Part shown: piece after piece, positions 53,719-64,000 of the stretch
Layout of the letters: each line of letters starts with the position of its first letter
How positions within the stretch are numbered: position 1 is the first letter of the stretch
Assembly: GCA_009760885.1 (NCBI GenBank)
Contig: CM019713.1
Location: 5,896,996 to 5,960,995 of the forward strand
Length of the DNA stretch: 64,000 nucleotides
Origin: Achatina immaculata
Lineage: Eukaryota > Mollusca > Gastropoda > Stylommatophora > Achatinidae
Reading direction: 5' to 3'
Translations under genes and position numbers: made by a program
The notes under the pieces: generated by a model
Seen by the model: the letters and a program-made list of their open reading frames with translations, nothing else
Databases searched by the model: none
What the model was told of the DNA's origin: nothing

Positions 53719-54194
53719 GCTGCCTTTACTTCTTTTTTAAAAAATTCTTCCTCGTATTAATTGTGCTCCTACTAACTGCCCTATCCTTTCCACTCGTGAA
53801 AATAATTGACCCCCCACCCCCACCCCCAGTTTCTCCATAATCTCAAGGAAATGAAAGCGGTAAAAATCCTCTGAACGCCATTTTAAACAAAATCTCACAC
53901 AGACACGAGAAGAAGAGGGCACCAAAAAAAAAAGAATAACTGAAAGGAAAGCATGGAGCTCAAGCACTATACGAATTACCTAGTCGCAGTAAACCAACGC
54001 GTTTATAGCTTGGTTTCTCCAGAGGTTTACTTCGCTTTCCTTCTTGTGGAGATAGCTTCTAAGGGCTTCCCAAAGCTCCCGCTGCCGTTTCATGTATTCG
54101 TTACCAATATCATATTTAATGTTGCCTTAACAGAGAGAAAAGTTCCAAAGTGTAATGGTCTGTAGATTAAAGAGTTGCAAGAAATGTGGGTTTA
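53719..54194. other. Unassigned stretch
   Basis: No gene recognised. A C-rich run lies at 53811-53826. Confidence 0.4.
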
Positions 54195-54605
54195 ACCAAG
54201 TGTAGGTCTTTGTTTCGCATGCTCTGTAAAACTTCTCCTTTGGAGGTTATATCTACCTGCTCCCCTACAAGACCGGCGTTGGCGATGAAACTTCTGCACA
54301 ATTCCCTTTTCCGAGTGCTGATAAACTGTGCTGGCGTTCTCCACCCATTGCCATCTTCTTAGACCATCCAGCAATTTCTCTCACTGTCTACCTCGATATC
54401 TTTTGCCTTCTATCTTTCCCGCTGTCACAGTGTAATAGAGATTGCCTCGCCGTAGAAAGTGTTCCATAAATTTACATTGTCTTTTTTCTTTGTTATTGCC
54501 TACCTCATCTCTCCAGCCTCTTTCAGAAACACCTTTTTGCCGTCCATGGTGTTCTTAGCATTCTTCAAAGGGGACCACAATTCAGTGGTTTCCAGATGGT
54601 GTTGC
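54195..54605 (-). pseudogene. LINE C-terminal relic
   Basis: On the minus strand 'LETTELWSPLKNAKNTMDG' is followed by 'KKVFLKEAGEMR'. In other frames come 'NLYYTVTAGKIEGKRYRGR'-type codons and 'KLLDGLRRWQWVENASTVY'. The pattern W-RRML--PWT-K--NE-VL--AG / GK-EGKR-RGRQ / LLDGL is that of the LINE at 16181-19148. Three or more frameshifts. Confidence 0.75.
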
Positions 54606-55119
54606 AATTCACTAGTGACTGACCTTGAAGGCTATGTTCAAGGTCTAATTACCTTCTCCTCTTTGCAATATCTGAACAGGATCTGATAGTAAGAAGAACC
54701 TGTTCACGTTTCGTCGAGTTAAGAAACACAGAAGAAATTGAAAGACTCATTCTGGAGCTGGGGACTAATAAGAGTAGGTCATAGATGATGACGATGATGA
54801 TGATTATGATGATTATGGTGACGATGACATCATTAACATAAAGAGAAATGCTGGAACCGAAGAGGAAGGGATTGAAAAATAATCAATTTCAGCTGCAAGT
54901 GAGTCTTGCTAATTGAATGGCAAACACAGAGGACAATCAAGAAACGCTGGCACTCATTAACTTCCGGTCTGTGGAGGTTACCACACCTGACAGTCGCCAA
55001 CAAAAGACCTGGCCTAGAAGGACGGCTCATGAAGCGAAGGGGAAGAGTGGAATTATCAGAGTGGGAAATGGAGGCTGGGAGGAGGGTACCACAGGTCACA
55101 GACCCTGGAAAATACAAAT
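54606..55119. other. Unassigned stretch with (GAT)n
   Basis: (GATGAT)n-like tract at 54785-54830. The plus frame 54917-55234 runs into the GA array and has no recognisable domain. Confidence 0.45.
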
Positions 55120-55125
55120 GAGCAT

Positions 55126-55160
<35 letters not shown>

Positions 55161-55229
55161 TGAGTGACAGACAGACAGGCAGAGACAGAATGAGCAGGAG
55201 AGAGAAAGTTAGAAAGAAAAAAAAGAGAG

Positions 55230-55268
<39 letters not shown>

Positions 55269-55636
55269 CAGACAGACATGCAGAGACAGAATGAGCAGGA
55301 GAGAGAAAGTTAGAAAGAGAAAAAAGAGAGAATGAGAGAGAGACAGACAGACAGACAGACAGGCAGAGACAGAATGAGCAGGAGAGAGAAAGTTAGAAAG
55401 AGAAAAAAGAGAGAATGAGAGAGAGAGAGAGTGACAGACAGACAGGCAGAGACAGAATGAACAGGAGAGAGAAAGTTAGAAAGATAAAAAGAGAGAATGA
55501 GAGACAGAGAGAGAGAGAGAGAGAAGTGAGAGAATCAGAGGGAGATTCAGAGTGAGATTTTGAGCCATATTTAGACAGAGTGATACAGATATTTAGAGAG
55601 AATGAGACAGAGATTCAGAGAGAGAGTGGGCGAAAG

Positions 55637-55673
<37 letters not shown>

Positions 55674-55858
55674 CGAGAGAAAGACTGAGACATATGAAGA
55701 CTGAGACATACAAAGACTGAGACAAATGAGAGAATCAGAGACAGAGAGATGAAGTGAGCTCAAGAGAGATAAAAGGAAGAGAGTAAGAAAGAGAGAGAGA
55801 CAGACTCTGAGAGGAAGAAAGAAAGGAAGAAAGAAAGAAGAGAGAGCAACTTTCAGTA

Positions 55859-55899
<41 letters not shown>

Positions 55900-55905
55900 A
55901 AGAAT
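55120..55905. repeat. Purine-rich GA/GACA array with ~75-105-bp units
   Basis: A strongly strand-asymmetric GA-rich region. The block 'GCAGAGACAGAATGAGCAGG' recurs at about 55180, 55280, 55364 and 55446 (GAACAGG), each followed by 'AGAGAAAGTTAGAAAG'. So the first half is a minisatellite of compound GA units. The rest is irregular (GA)n. Confidence 0.92.
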
Positions 55906-56120
55906 TCAGAGTTCTGAAAGAAATAAAATGTTCACACATGCCCATATTAGATCATATAATTTCCCTCTCAGACTTTCACAATGTATCTCACATCAGTTTA
56001 ATGCTTGCATATTAGCCACACTGCTAGCCTGAGCACATGTAACTGCCGCCATATTTAACTACATCCTTTTACCCGCATATTCAACAAGGGCGAAAACGCT
56101 GTCCATTCAAGCAGTCAGAG

Positions 56121-57021
56121 GACCATAGCTGACATAGCCAGGGTCAGAGTCGGTGAACCATAGCTGACATGCCAGGGTCAGAGTCAGCGAACCATAGCTG
56201 ACATGCCAGGGTCAGAGTCGGTGAACCATAGCTGACATAGCCAGGGTCAGAGTCGGTGAACCATAGCTGACATGCCAGGGTCAGAGTCAGCGAACCATAG
56301 CTGACATGCCAGGGTCAGAGTCGGTGAACCATAGCTGACATGCCAGGGTCAGAGTCGGTGAACCATAGCTGACATGCCAGGGTCAGAGATGGTGAACCAT
56401 AGCTGACATGTCAGGGTCAGAGATGGTGAACCATAGCTGACATGCCAGGGTCAGAGATGGTGAACCATAGCTGACATGCCAGGGTCAGAGATGGCGAACC
56501 ATAGCTGACATGCCAGGGTCAGAGATGGCGAACCATAGCTGACATGCCAGGGTCAGAGATGGCGAACCATAGCTGACATGCCAGGGTCAGAGATGGTGAA
56601 CCATAGCTGACATGGCCAGGGTCAGAGATGGTGAACCATAGCTGACATGCCAGGGTCAGAGATGGCGAACCATAGCTGACACATGCCAGGGTCAGAGATG
56701 GCGAACCATAGCTGACATGCCAGGGTCAGAGATGGTGAACCATAGCTGACATGCCAGGGTCAGAGATGGTGAACCATAGCTGACATGCCAGGGTCAGAGA
56801 TGGTGAACCATAGCTGACACATGCCAGGGTCAGAGATGGTGAACCATAGCTGACATGGCCAGGGTCAGAGATGGTGAACCATAGCTGACATGGCCAGGGT
56901 CAGAGATGGCGAACCATAGCTGATATGCCAGGGTCAGAGATGGCGAACCATAGCTGACATGGCCAGGGTCAGAGATGGCGAACCATAGCTGATATGCCAG
57001 GGTCAGAGATGGCGAACCATA
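56121..57021. repeat. 34-bp minisatellite derived from family A, ~26 copies
   Basis: The unit GAACCATAGCTGACATGCCA plus GGGTCAGAGTCGGT changes from AGTCGGT/AGTCAGC types on the left to GATGGT/GATGGC types on the right. Some units have ATAGCC, ATGGCC or ACATGCC insertions. Its reverse complement equals a 34-bp stretch of family A, and it runs straight into family A at 57022. Confidence 0.95.
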
Positions 57022-57265
57022 CCTCACCACGACTGTCCTCTCCGTTGGTACCCCCCACTCCCAGTAACAGGGTTACCCTGGCTAACTGGGCAGAGACTAC
57101 CATTGCCTCCCATGGCGACGGAGTTTGCTAAAGAAGTCTTGCTTTTTTTGGCTGTACTCAGGGACTGAAAAAAAAAACCCAGCTCCTTGGACCCGCTTTC
57201 AATCCGACACGATGCTGTGTCTTAACACCCCCGCAGCATCGGCTGTTTAGAGCATCAGCTCGCAG
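57022..57265 (-). repeat. Family A fragment adjoining its own minisatellite
   Basis: On the minus strand it reads 'CTTCTTTAGCAAACTCCGTC', 'CCAGTTAGCCAGGGTAACCC', 'TGTTACTGGGAGTGGGGGGT', and then into the 34-bp array. This is the same order as 28610-28720 and 40075-40200. Confidence 0.85.
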
Positions 57266-57279
57266 TTCCAGTGAGATAG

Positions 57280-57308
57280 AAGACAAGACAAGACAAGACA
57301 AGACAAGA
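57280..57308. repeat. (GACAA)n microsatellite
   Basis: Five to six units of ACAAG. Confidence 0.85.
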
Positions 57309-57434
57309 TCCGCATATTCAAAAATAGAAGAAGTTACTAAAATACTACGTTATACTGTTAGTGTTATTTTTCTAACACTGGCGTAATTATAAGAGTGCAG
57401 AACTGCTAAAAGTTCAAAAGACACGCTGTAGTAA

Positions 57435-57872
57435 CAAAATGTATAAAGTAGGAAAAAAAGTAGGAGCAGCTTTATTACTTAACGATTACAAAGTTGTGAC
57501 GTTTCGGCGTGAGCCTTAATCATACAAAAACATACAGGACAAAGAAATAGAGAGAGGAGATAAGGTATATATTCACATGAATGCTAGTAAAAAAAATAGT
57601 GAATAGAGCACTTAGCTGTAACTTTAAGATGTGGCTTGTCCGATGCTGTGTGTCAGAAATATCTTTTTCTTACAGTTACATGTAAGTGCTCTATTCATTA
57701 TTAATTTTTTTAAAAATTAGCACTCATGTGAATCTATACCTTATCTCCTCTCTCTATTTCTTCGTCCTGTATGTTTTTGTATGATTAAGGCTCACGCCGA
57801 AACGTCACAACTTTGTAATCGTTAAGTAATAAAGCTGCTCCTACTTTTTTTTCCCCTAGTTTATACATTTTG
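57435..57872. mobile_element. 438-bp palindrome with two opposed hammerhead-like motifs
   Basis: Arms 57435-57628 and 57669-57872 are near-perfect inverted copies around a ~40-nt loop. Each arm contains 'ATGATTAAGGCTCACGCCGA' plus 'AACGTC' (57781-57806 on plus; 57498-57523 on minus). This is similar to hammerhead ribozyme cores (CUGAUGA - stem II - GAAAC-GUC) that Penelope-like elements carry in their terminal repeats. Two core positions differ (C3 as A, G8 as T), so activity is doubtful. No coding sequence. Confidence 0.75.
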
Positions 57873-58170
57873 ATATCACAGCTTTACTGCAGTGCTTCGT
57901 GCATAGTTGTATACTTATACACTCATTATTGTGTGTTACACTGTAGTACTCACCGAGCAGGAAGAGAGAAATGGGGTGGGGGGGGGATTGGGGGAAGGGA
58001 AGAGAAAGAGAGGGCCAAGGAGAAAGTATATACGTCCTGAAACCTGCATTTAAAAAGTGGAGGATAATACTTAGGTTTTCCCCCTCTACAAAAGGTTGCC
58101 TTAAGATCGGGACGTAAATACTTCTGTATTCAGAGAACCGGCAGCTACATACATATAAACCACATATCTA

Positions 58171-58202
<32 letters not shown>

Positions 58203-58284
58203 AGAGGTTGGGGTCCAGGGAAGCTGGGGGGATGGGGGGGGGGAAGATATTTAATACGTCAGACATAAAAGGTAAATGTAGTAA
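57873..58284. other. Unassigned stretch with G-runs and (GT)n(GA)n
   Basis: G-rich runs (57971-57987, 58225-58243) and a (TG)n(GA)n tract at 58169-58205. No gene recognised. Confidence 0.55.
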
Positions 58285-58558
58285 AACTCCCGTTTCCACG
58301 CCATTGAGGCATATAGGGGAATAACGGTGTTAAGCCAGTATTTTCCATGACCTTCGGCGCATGAAAGTCTGATGTGGTCAGTATCACGCCTGGCCGCTTT
58401 ACCTTCCCAGATTTCTCTGGTGCCCGTTTTTAGAGGCTGGGTGAACCCCGGGGGCTTTTTGATGTGTACCAGAAAAAAAATCCCACCGCTTGAACTGAAC
58501 CCGGTACCACCGGGTTAGTAAACCTAGCGCCAAACCACTCAGCCAACCAGGTCGCCAC
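58285..58558 (-). mobile_element. tRNA-derived SINE, subfamily 2
   Basis: On the minus strand the head reads 'GACCTGGTTGGCTGAGTGGT' (A box). 'GGTGGTACCGGGTTCAGTTC' (B box) follows, then 'CGGGGTTCACCCAGCCTCTA', 'GATACTGACCACATCAGACT' and a 3' block 'TATATGCCTCAATGGCGTGG'. It is the most complete subfamily 2 copy. Confidence 0.88.
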
Positions 58559-58914
58559 GTCAGACATAAAGAAAAACAAAACAGAAAGATGGAAGATGAA
58601 AAGACACGCCAGGAAAGAACATCATTACATTTACACATCAAAAATACCACGCCAGCGTAAAATATATATATATAAAATTATATGAAAATCAGTACATGTA
58701 TATGAACTCTTACAGCTGAAATCTGTTTGAAAACAGGCGTCGATTTCCTAACACAAGCATAGAACAAATACGTGATCAAATCTGACCTGTTTGAAAAATG
58801 GGGTGAGAAAAGGAGGGACGGGCTGCTCTCCGGAAATACGTTTCATTCCACGTGACAGATCTTTTTTATTCTTGTTAGAGCTGCTGCGGAGACGAGCTCT
58901 TCTTTGCCCATTAA

Positions 58915-58985
58915 CGATGATGGTGACAGTAGGTGATGATGAAGATGACTGATGATGATGATGATGACGATGACGATGATAGCGC
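58915..58985. repeat. (GAT)n microsatellite
   Basis: GATGAT/GACGAT repeats with interruptions. Confidence 0.9.
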
Positions 58986-59034
58986 ACTGTATGGCTTTTC
59001 TGATTCTGAGACAAGAACGTGCCCTATGATGGAG

Positions 59035-59345
59035 GTCCTCATTCAAACGGCCAACAACGGAAAAAGGGGGGGGGGGGTCTCATTCAAATATTCGACGATT
59101 GGGTTCTCATTCATATGTCCGACAATGAGGTCCTCAATCAAATGCCCGACAATGCGGTCCTCAATCAAATGCCCGACAATGAGGTCTTCATACAAATGTC
59201 CTACAATGATTTCCTCATTCAAATATCCGACAACCGGGTCCACAGTCAAATGCCCGACCAGTAGATCCAGATTAACATGCCCAAAGAGGGATCCAGATTC
59301 AAATGTCTAACGAGGAGATCTAGATTCAATGCCCGACCATAGGCT
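59035..59345. repeat. 27-bp minisatellite, ~11 copies
   Basis: The unit is TCAATCAAATGCCCGACAAT plus GAGGTCC. The right half is degenerate (GATCCAGATTCAAATG). All frames stay open since 27 is divisible by 3, which creates spurious frames on both strands. Confidence 0.92.
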
Positions 59346-59647
59346 CTTCTTGGAAATGCCAAACAATGGGATCCCCTTCAATCACTGAATTGTGCTGCCA
59401 GGATGTTGTAGCACAGCATGTTTCCAAGAACAGCTGTATGGAAAATAGTAAGACCTTACCAGCCATGGTCGGTCTGGCCAGGTGTCACTTGTTTCCGGTC
59501 ATGTCATGGATATACTCATTTCCCTCTTGGTAATGACACACTTCATTCCGTAAGAAACGTTTAAGGGCGGTAGATGGTGGTTTAGGATGTATCCGATCAT
59601 TTTACAGAAAGGCTTCTATTGTGACTAGTTCCATTAAAAGTGAATAT
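59346..59647. other. Unassigned stretch
   Basis: No element recognised. Confidence 0.4.
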
Positions 59648-60060
59648 CAGTGGTTCTCAGTCTTTTCAGACTGTGGGGGCCCACTTGGCAAAGCACAATT
59701 TCTATCGCGGCATTCCATGGACTCTCGTGCAGTATAACGTTTGCACACTACAGTGACTATATTCAAAATATAACGGTAACAAGTGAAAAAAAAATTGAGG
59801 GACATTTTATACAAAGAATTCTTTTCAACGTGAAGTGCGTGTCTGCTCAGATACACAGGTCTCTGGCCATTTCAGCTGAAGGCTGGAGTGGGATTCATAA
59901 TTAAATTGCTCTGGGTTCTTTATCTAGTCTGTATTTATCATATAAATGAGCAAAAATGACCTGCAGTATGGTTAAAAAAATTACTTTAGAAATGTGACGG
60001 CACATCTCTAGCTCTCTCGCGGAGCATCAGTGTGCCGCAGAAGAGTTTGAAAAACTATAG
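59648..60060. mobile_element. hAT-like non-autonomous element
   Basis: The left end CAGTGGTTCTCAGTCTTTTC followed by GGGGGCCC, and the reverse complement of the right end CTATAGTTTTTCAAACTCTT followed by GCGGCAC, have the hAT-MITE form. No clear 8-bp duplication. Confidence 0.6.
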
Positions 60061-60356
60061 CACATGTCATAGATAGTGGCTTTTTAGCTCACACTTCAGA
60101 TTTCTGACTTCAGATTCATAATCCAGCATTATCTTATTCAGAACATTCGAATACATGCTCCGCCGCCTACGCAAACATGTACCGGAGAGTCTGTCTATTT
60201 ATGATCCCCGTCAAATGTTGGTTACGTTTTCAACCATTTAGATCAGATTTTCTTCCACCAACGTGGCTCTGTTCCAACGCCATCAGTCTCTGTACATGTT
60301 CACTGTCCATCCATTCCTTCACATCATACTCCCACAGTCTGTCTAATACGGTCACA

Positions 60357-60622
60357 CCGTGTCTGAGTGGCGAAGTGGTTAGTGCACTGGTCTTTCATGG
60401 CGAAGGTCGGGTGTTCGAATCTAGTCGGAGGCACCCCAGTCACCCAGCTGTAGAAATGGGTGCTCAACATCTTCTGGAGTTAGGGAAGGAAATGCGGCCA
60501 GGCGTGATACTTACCATATCACCCGCTAGTGTGCTGACAGGTCAAGGAAAATATGGGCACTAAAACCATATCCCTATGTGCCTCTAAGGTATGACAGGAT
60601 TATCTTTACCTTTACCTTTTTT
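60357..60622 (+). mobile_element. tRNA-derived SINE, subfamily 1 (best copy)
   Basis: The A-box region is GTGGCGAAGTGGTTAGTGCA and the B-box region GGTGTTCGAATCTAGTCGGA. The body reads 'CAGCTGTAGAAATGGGTGCT', 'GGCCAGGCGTGATACTTACC', 'CTGACAGGTCAAGGAAAATA', then 'CTTTACCTTTACC' and T8 at the end. The tRNA head plus TTTACC tail is shared by copies at 22025 and 61470. Confidence 0.9.
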
Positions 60623-61469
60623 TTTAACCTCATGCTTTACAGCGCTGAAATCATAATTCTCATTTTCCCTTTCCACGATTTCCGTCCACCTCTCTCGTTT
60701 TCCAGACACTGGCATTCTCCTGATCCTTTACTATGACCTGGAGACCTACTTAACTCCAGTCCTCAACACTGATGTTGTGCTGTGGCATCCTAATGCATCT
60801 GTACTAGCACTAGCTCACCTGAAAGAGCCCCACCCCCTGGAGCTAAACGCACTCGCTACTCCTTTGTTAACCTGCGTGGTCTACATTTTGTGTTCAATAG
60901 CCGAAGCACTGTAGCTTCAGAGAGCGAAAACATCATCAATCTCCGATTGCTTCCCCATCCCCCCTCTCCCTCCCTTGCTGTCACTGTATTTCTGCCAACA
61001 GCACTGATCGATATGTAAAAAATTAGAAACAGTTCTTCATGTCTACTTAAAGAGAATTTCACGAAGAGAAAAAAAACTAAAATCTAGGCCACGAGGTTGC
61101 TAGTTAGAGCGACATAGTTAGTCGAGCTGGTTGTAAGAGTTAGTCGGCAATATTTTAGATAAGAAATAAACCCTTCAAAAATACCTAGCTCGTTTGTACC
61201 TTTGGCTAACAAATCGATCTTTGGTAATTTAATGCCTGAGTTAGGAATTGCTTAAGTCTCAAAGTACCAAATTTGTAATAACCCACGACACACGAAAATT
61301 TTTTTAAAAATAATAAAACCTCACTGCCACCACGTTTCACATTTAAATGACATGATAATCTATTACATGCACTTCCATTAGTTTGAAAATAGGAATTCAT
61401 TAGCAAGGAGCAAAATATGTAATTTTAGTTATTTTTTTCAAAGTCACATTGTAGGTTACCATGTCATCC
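60623..61469. other. Unassigned stretch
   Basis: No gene or element recognised. Confidence 0.45.
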
Positions 61470-61700
61470 CTTAAAGGCGCATAGGGATATGGTGTTAGTA
61501 CCTATATTTTCCTTGACCTGTCAGCACACTAGAGGGTGATATGGTCAGTATCATGCCTGGCCGCCTTTCCTTCCCAAACTCCAGAAGAAGTCGGGTACCC
61601 ATTTCTACAGCTGGGCGATTGGGGCACCTCCGACCGGATTCGAACACCCTACTTTGGCCATAAGAAACTAGTGCACTAACCACTTCGCCACCCAGGCTCC
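61470..61700 (-). mobile_element. tRNA-derived SINE, subfamily 1
   Basis: The minus strand reads 'GGTGGCGAAGTGGTTAGTGC', 'GGTGTTCGAATCCGGTCGGA' (perfect TTCGAATCC), 'CAGCTGTAGAAATGGGTACC', 'GCCAGGCATGATACTGACCA' and 'GTACTAACACCATATCCCTA'. Very close to 60357-60622. Confidence 0.9.
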
Positions 61701-61944
61701 CCTCATTGTAGGCCCGAAATTAAATTCTATACATAGCACCCAATAAGGCGAACTGAGCTTTATCAAGAATTTGTTTAAAATTAATGAGGATTAATTACAG
61801 CCCTGTATGTTATTTACGAAAGAACATCTCAAATCTTTTAGAGTAAAAAAAGAAAAAAAAGCATAAGGTCGAGGATTATGCAGAAAACGATCTTGAAATA
61901 ATTAAGGAAAACCCACACTTAATACAGAGAAGTACCAATACTCA

Positions 61945-62130
61945 TGTCTCTCGTGTCAAGTGTCCGCGGTTCGATCCCAAGCCTACGGTACCTCAGTCAA
62001 TCCAGCTGTGGAGGTGATTACCAAACCAGCTCCTCCTGGAGCCAAGAAAGGAAACTCGACCAGGCCTGATACTGTCCTCATTACCCTCTAATAGTCGACT
62101 AATCAATGAAAACACTTAACAGGCCCTAGT
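61945..62130 (+). mobile_element. Diverged tRNA-derived SINE
   Basis: The B box GGTTCGATCCC is at 61971-61981. The body contains 'TCCAGCTGTGGAGG', 'CTCCTCCTGGAGCCAAGAAA', 'ACCAGGCCTGATACTGTC' and 'ACCCTCTAATAG'. The A-box half is eroded. Confidence 0.65.
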
Positions 62131-62620
62131 AACTGCATATAACTTAATGTCTAGACCAATGTCTGTTATCATTTTTACTAACATAAAACATACATGTTCT
62201 AATCAAAGCTATAATTATAGGAAAGAAACAATGCAAATAAAATCCCAAGAAAAATATAACATACAATTGTGATTTTGTTAAACTCAACCACGGATTTACC
62301 CGACAAGCTGAACCTGTTTAAAAACAGGGGTCCTGGAAAGTCCCAGGGGGTGGGGGGTGGGGGAAAGGGGTGGGGCGGTGAAAATTAGAAGGAAACTATA
62401 ACAACAGATTATTATTTCACATGACGCTGATTTTAACTTTTACTATTCCACCTACGAACACGCCATGTTATCCAGAAGACAGTGATGTTGTGTCAGTTTA
62501 GTTTGCCCTCTGCTGTACAAAATAATGCAGCATTGGCAGAGATCACAGCTAAAGAGGAGTCAGGCCAGGGGCTAAATAGGTCGGAGGCGGCTGGAGCCCT
62601 TATTAAGTTCAGCCTTGGAA
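62131..62620. other. Unassigned stretch
   Basis: No element recognised. A G-rich run lies at 62343-62376. Confidence 0.45.
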
Positions 62621-62639
62621 CTTCTCTCTCTCTCTCTCT

Positions 62640-63080
62640 CGCTATTCCATGCGAATCAGGCGATGGTGGTCATTAATTTCCACAACCATCTCTCCTTTGG
62701 TCATTCTATAAGATATGTGTTGTACCATGCTCGATGCCACTCTTTTAGTCCGCCAGATATCTTGTTTCTTTGTCTTCCTCTGCCCGATTGTCCCTCCATT
62801 TTTCCTGTTGTTACCAGGTATTCCAGTTTGCATCTTCCGAAACATGTCCTACAAATCTGGACTGTCGTGTTCTGAATTTTGCCATAATTTCTCTCTTTTT
62901 GTCTAGCCTTACTTAAAACATCTTCATCTGTTTTCTTGGTTGTCCATAGTATTCTCATCATTCTTCTTAAGAAAAACATCTCCGCTGCTTCCAGTGGATT
63001 TTGAGTGCTCTTTGTTACTGTCCATGCTTCACATTAATATAGCAAATACGGGTTTCCACGTAGCAAAGAGTAACTCTCTT
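62640..63080 (-). pseudogene. LINE C-terminal fragment with (GA)n tail
   Basis: The minus strand reads 'MFFLRRMMRILWTTKKTDE' then 'DVLSKARQKERNYGKIQ'. In shifted frames come 'CRTCFGRCKLEYLVTTGKM' and 'EGQSGRGRQRNKISGGLKE', then a W-LM-T block near 62670. It ends in (GA)n (the CT tract at 62622-62640). Lineage similar to 33755-33970. Confidence 0.8.
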
Positions 63081-63616
63081 TTTTGCTATTTATCGACAGA
63101 GCATCTTTGCTGTGGAGTGGAGCCTGACTGGTTGCTATCAGTCACTGGCTCTATTGGGGAAAGAGAATAATATGCCGAAGGAAGAAGAATATGCAGAACT
63201 TCTGAAACAAAGTTGGTCCTAACACAAAAAAGATGACAAACAGATCATCAGAAAACTACACTACATGAACATCCTCCCTCATTTCTGTTTTCTGTATATA
63301 TATATATATATGAAGAAGCAAAGTGCTCTGAAATATTCACTCAGTCTGAGGTTGGATTACAAATTCCCTTCAAACAACAATTTTTTTTTCTTTTGCTATA
63401 AATAGTTATTGCGTATAGATAAATGATAAAATTTTTAGCAAGGAAAAAGCTTTGAAAAAGATAAGGGTATAAAGATAATGTTAAATTACCGCTACTGGCA
63501 CGACGATACAGGTTAGGAGATTTCATCGCGAAGACGTGTTCCAACTTAAGTAGGAAAATAGACTTCGTTTCTGAGTTATCTAGTTCACTGTAGACCAGTA
63601 AAGTATTTTGATCCTT
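63081..63616. other. Unassigned stretch
   Basis: No element recognised. A short (TA)n lies at 63295-63312. Confidence 0.4.
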
Positions 63617-64000
63617 CTTCTCTTCTTCTTCTTCTTCTTCTTCTTCTTCTTCTTCGTTCACTTCTACCACCAAAAACCGCACTGTGAACCTACTGAATTC
63701 ACACATGTGGTCCTCGTTAGGTCCGGTGGTCCCCTGTGTGGTCCAAAATAGACCACACGAGTTCCACGAAAGGACCACAAGGGGTTCAGAGTATCACAGT
63801 GCTTTAGCCTGTATTCTTGGTGGGTCTCGGAAGCGGGATTGGGTGACACCGTGGTTTTCACTGCACCAGTTTGGTCTAGGGTTGGACTTTCTCACCGGAA
63901 GACCTCGACGTGTTTGGAATATCAGTGCATCCCCGCTGGGTGAGAGGCGTTAGCCCACCCAGGCCAGAGTTGGACTTTCTCACCGGAAAACCTCGACGTG
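63617..64000 (-). mobile_element. 3' end of an RNase H LINE, inverted, running off the window
   Basis: It starts with (TTC)n at 63625-63656, the reverse of a (GAA)n tail. It continues as the near-exact reverse complement of 6480-6855, including two copies of the ~85-bp sub-repeat with 'TGGACTTTCTCACCGGAA'. The coding part would lie beyond 64000. Confidence 0.9.

Noticed and set aside
60357..60430. Functional tRNA gene
   Set aside because: It is the head of a multi-copy SINE (also at 61470, 22025, 9262 and 10978), with a body and a TTTACC tail.

Overview
The window is non-coding, repeat-dominated DNA from an animal nuclear genome. The evidence is AT-rich simple sequence, long microsatellites, tRNA-derived SINEs, and many decayed non-LTR retrotransposon (LINE) fragments. 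A Tc1-type transposase pseudogene, hAT-like, mariner-like and fold-back elements, and many minisatellites add to it. There is no bacterial or viral gene organisation and no convincing intact host gene. The mix (RTE-like LINEs with short tetranucleotide tails, RNase H-bearing LINEs ending in (GAA)n, SINEs with an 'AAGTGGTTAGTGCACT' head) suggests a lophotrochozoan, most probably a mollusc such as a heterobranch gastropod. That is inference, not demonstrated.

Layout. 1-4.9 kb: a SINE relic, a 23-bp minisatellite and a minus-strand LINE end. 4.9-6.9 kb: the 3' end of an RNase H LINE with a long sub-repeated 3' region and a GAA tail; the same terminus reappears inverted at the right edge (63.6-64.0 kb). 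7.8-8.4 kb: a 609-bp TA-flanked terminal-inverted-repeat (TIR) element. 8.4-11.9 kb: a nearly identical tandem duplication of a 1.72-kb unit. 11.9-13.1 kb: two minisatellites (42 and 24 bp). 14-15.2 kb: a fold-back MITE and a SINE. 15.8-20.3 kb: a cluster of minus-strand LINEs, including an almost full-length decayed copy (16181-19148), plus a tiny mariner-like MITE. 23.6-25.0 kb: a LINE inserted in a 22-bp minisatellite. 26.7-40.4 kb: further copies of the same LINE family, hAT-like elements and copies of one dispersed repeat that I call 'family A'. 41-44.4 kb: four tandem arrays, two of them inside a second copy of the 7.8-kb TIR element. 44.5 kb: a Penelope-like GIY-YIG relic. 46.1-47.6 kb: a complete but inactivated Tc1 element. 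49.5-57 kb: more minisatellites and a 503-bp hAT MITE with an 8-bp target duplication. 57.4-57.9 kb: a large palindrome with two opposed hammerhead-like motifs. 58-64 kb: SINEs, hAT-like and LINE ends.

The elements do not form a pathway. The recurring theme is that several minisatellites are internal amplifications of defined segments of dispersed elements. The clearest cases are the 34-bp array at 56.1-57.0 kb and the 42-bp array at 12.0-12.3 kb (both inside family A) and the 35-bp array at 41.7-42.1 kb (inside the TIR element). Most long open frames in the window are by-products of such arrays. One 261-bp open segment (36520-36780) bounded by plausible splice sites is the only candidate host exon, at low confidence.
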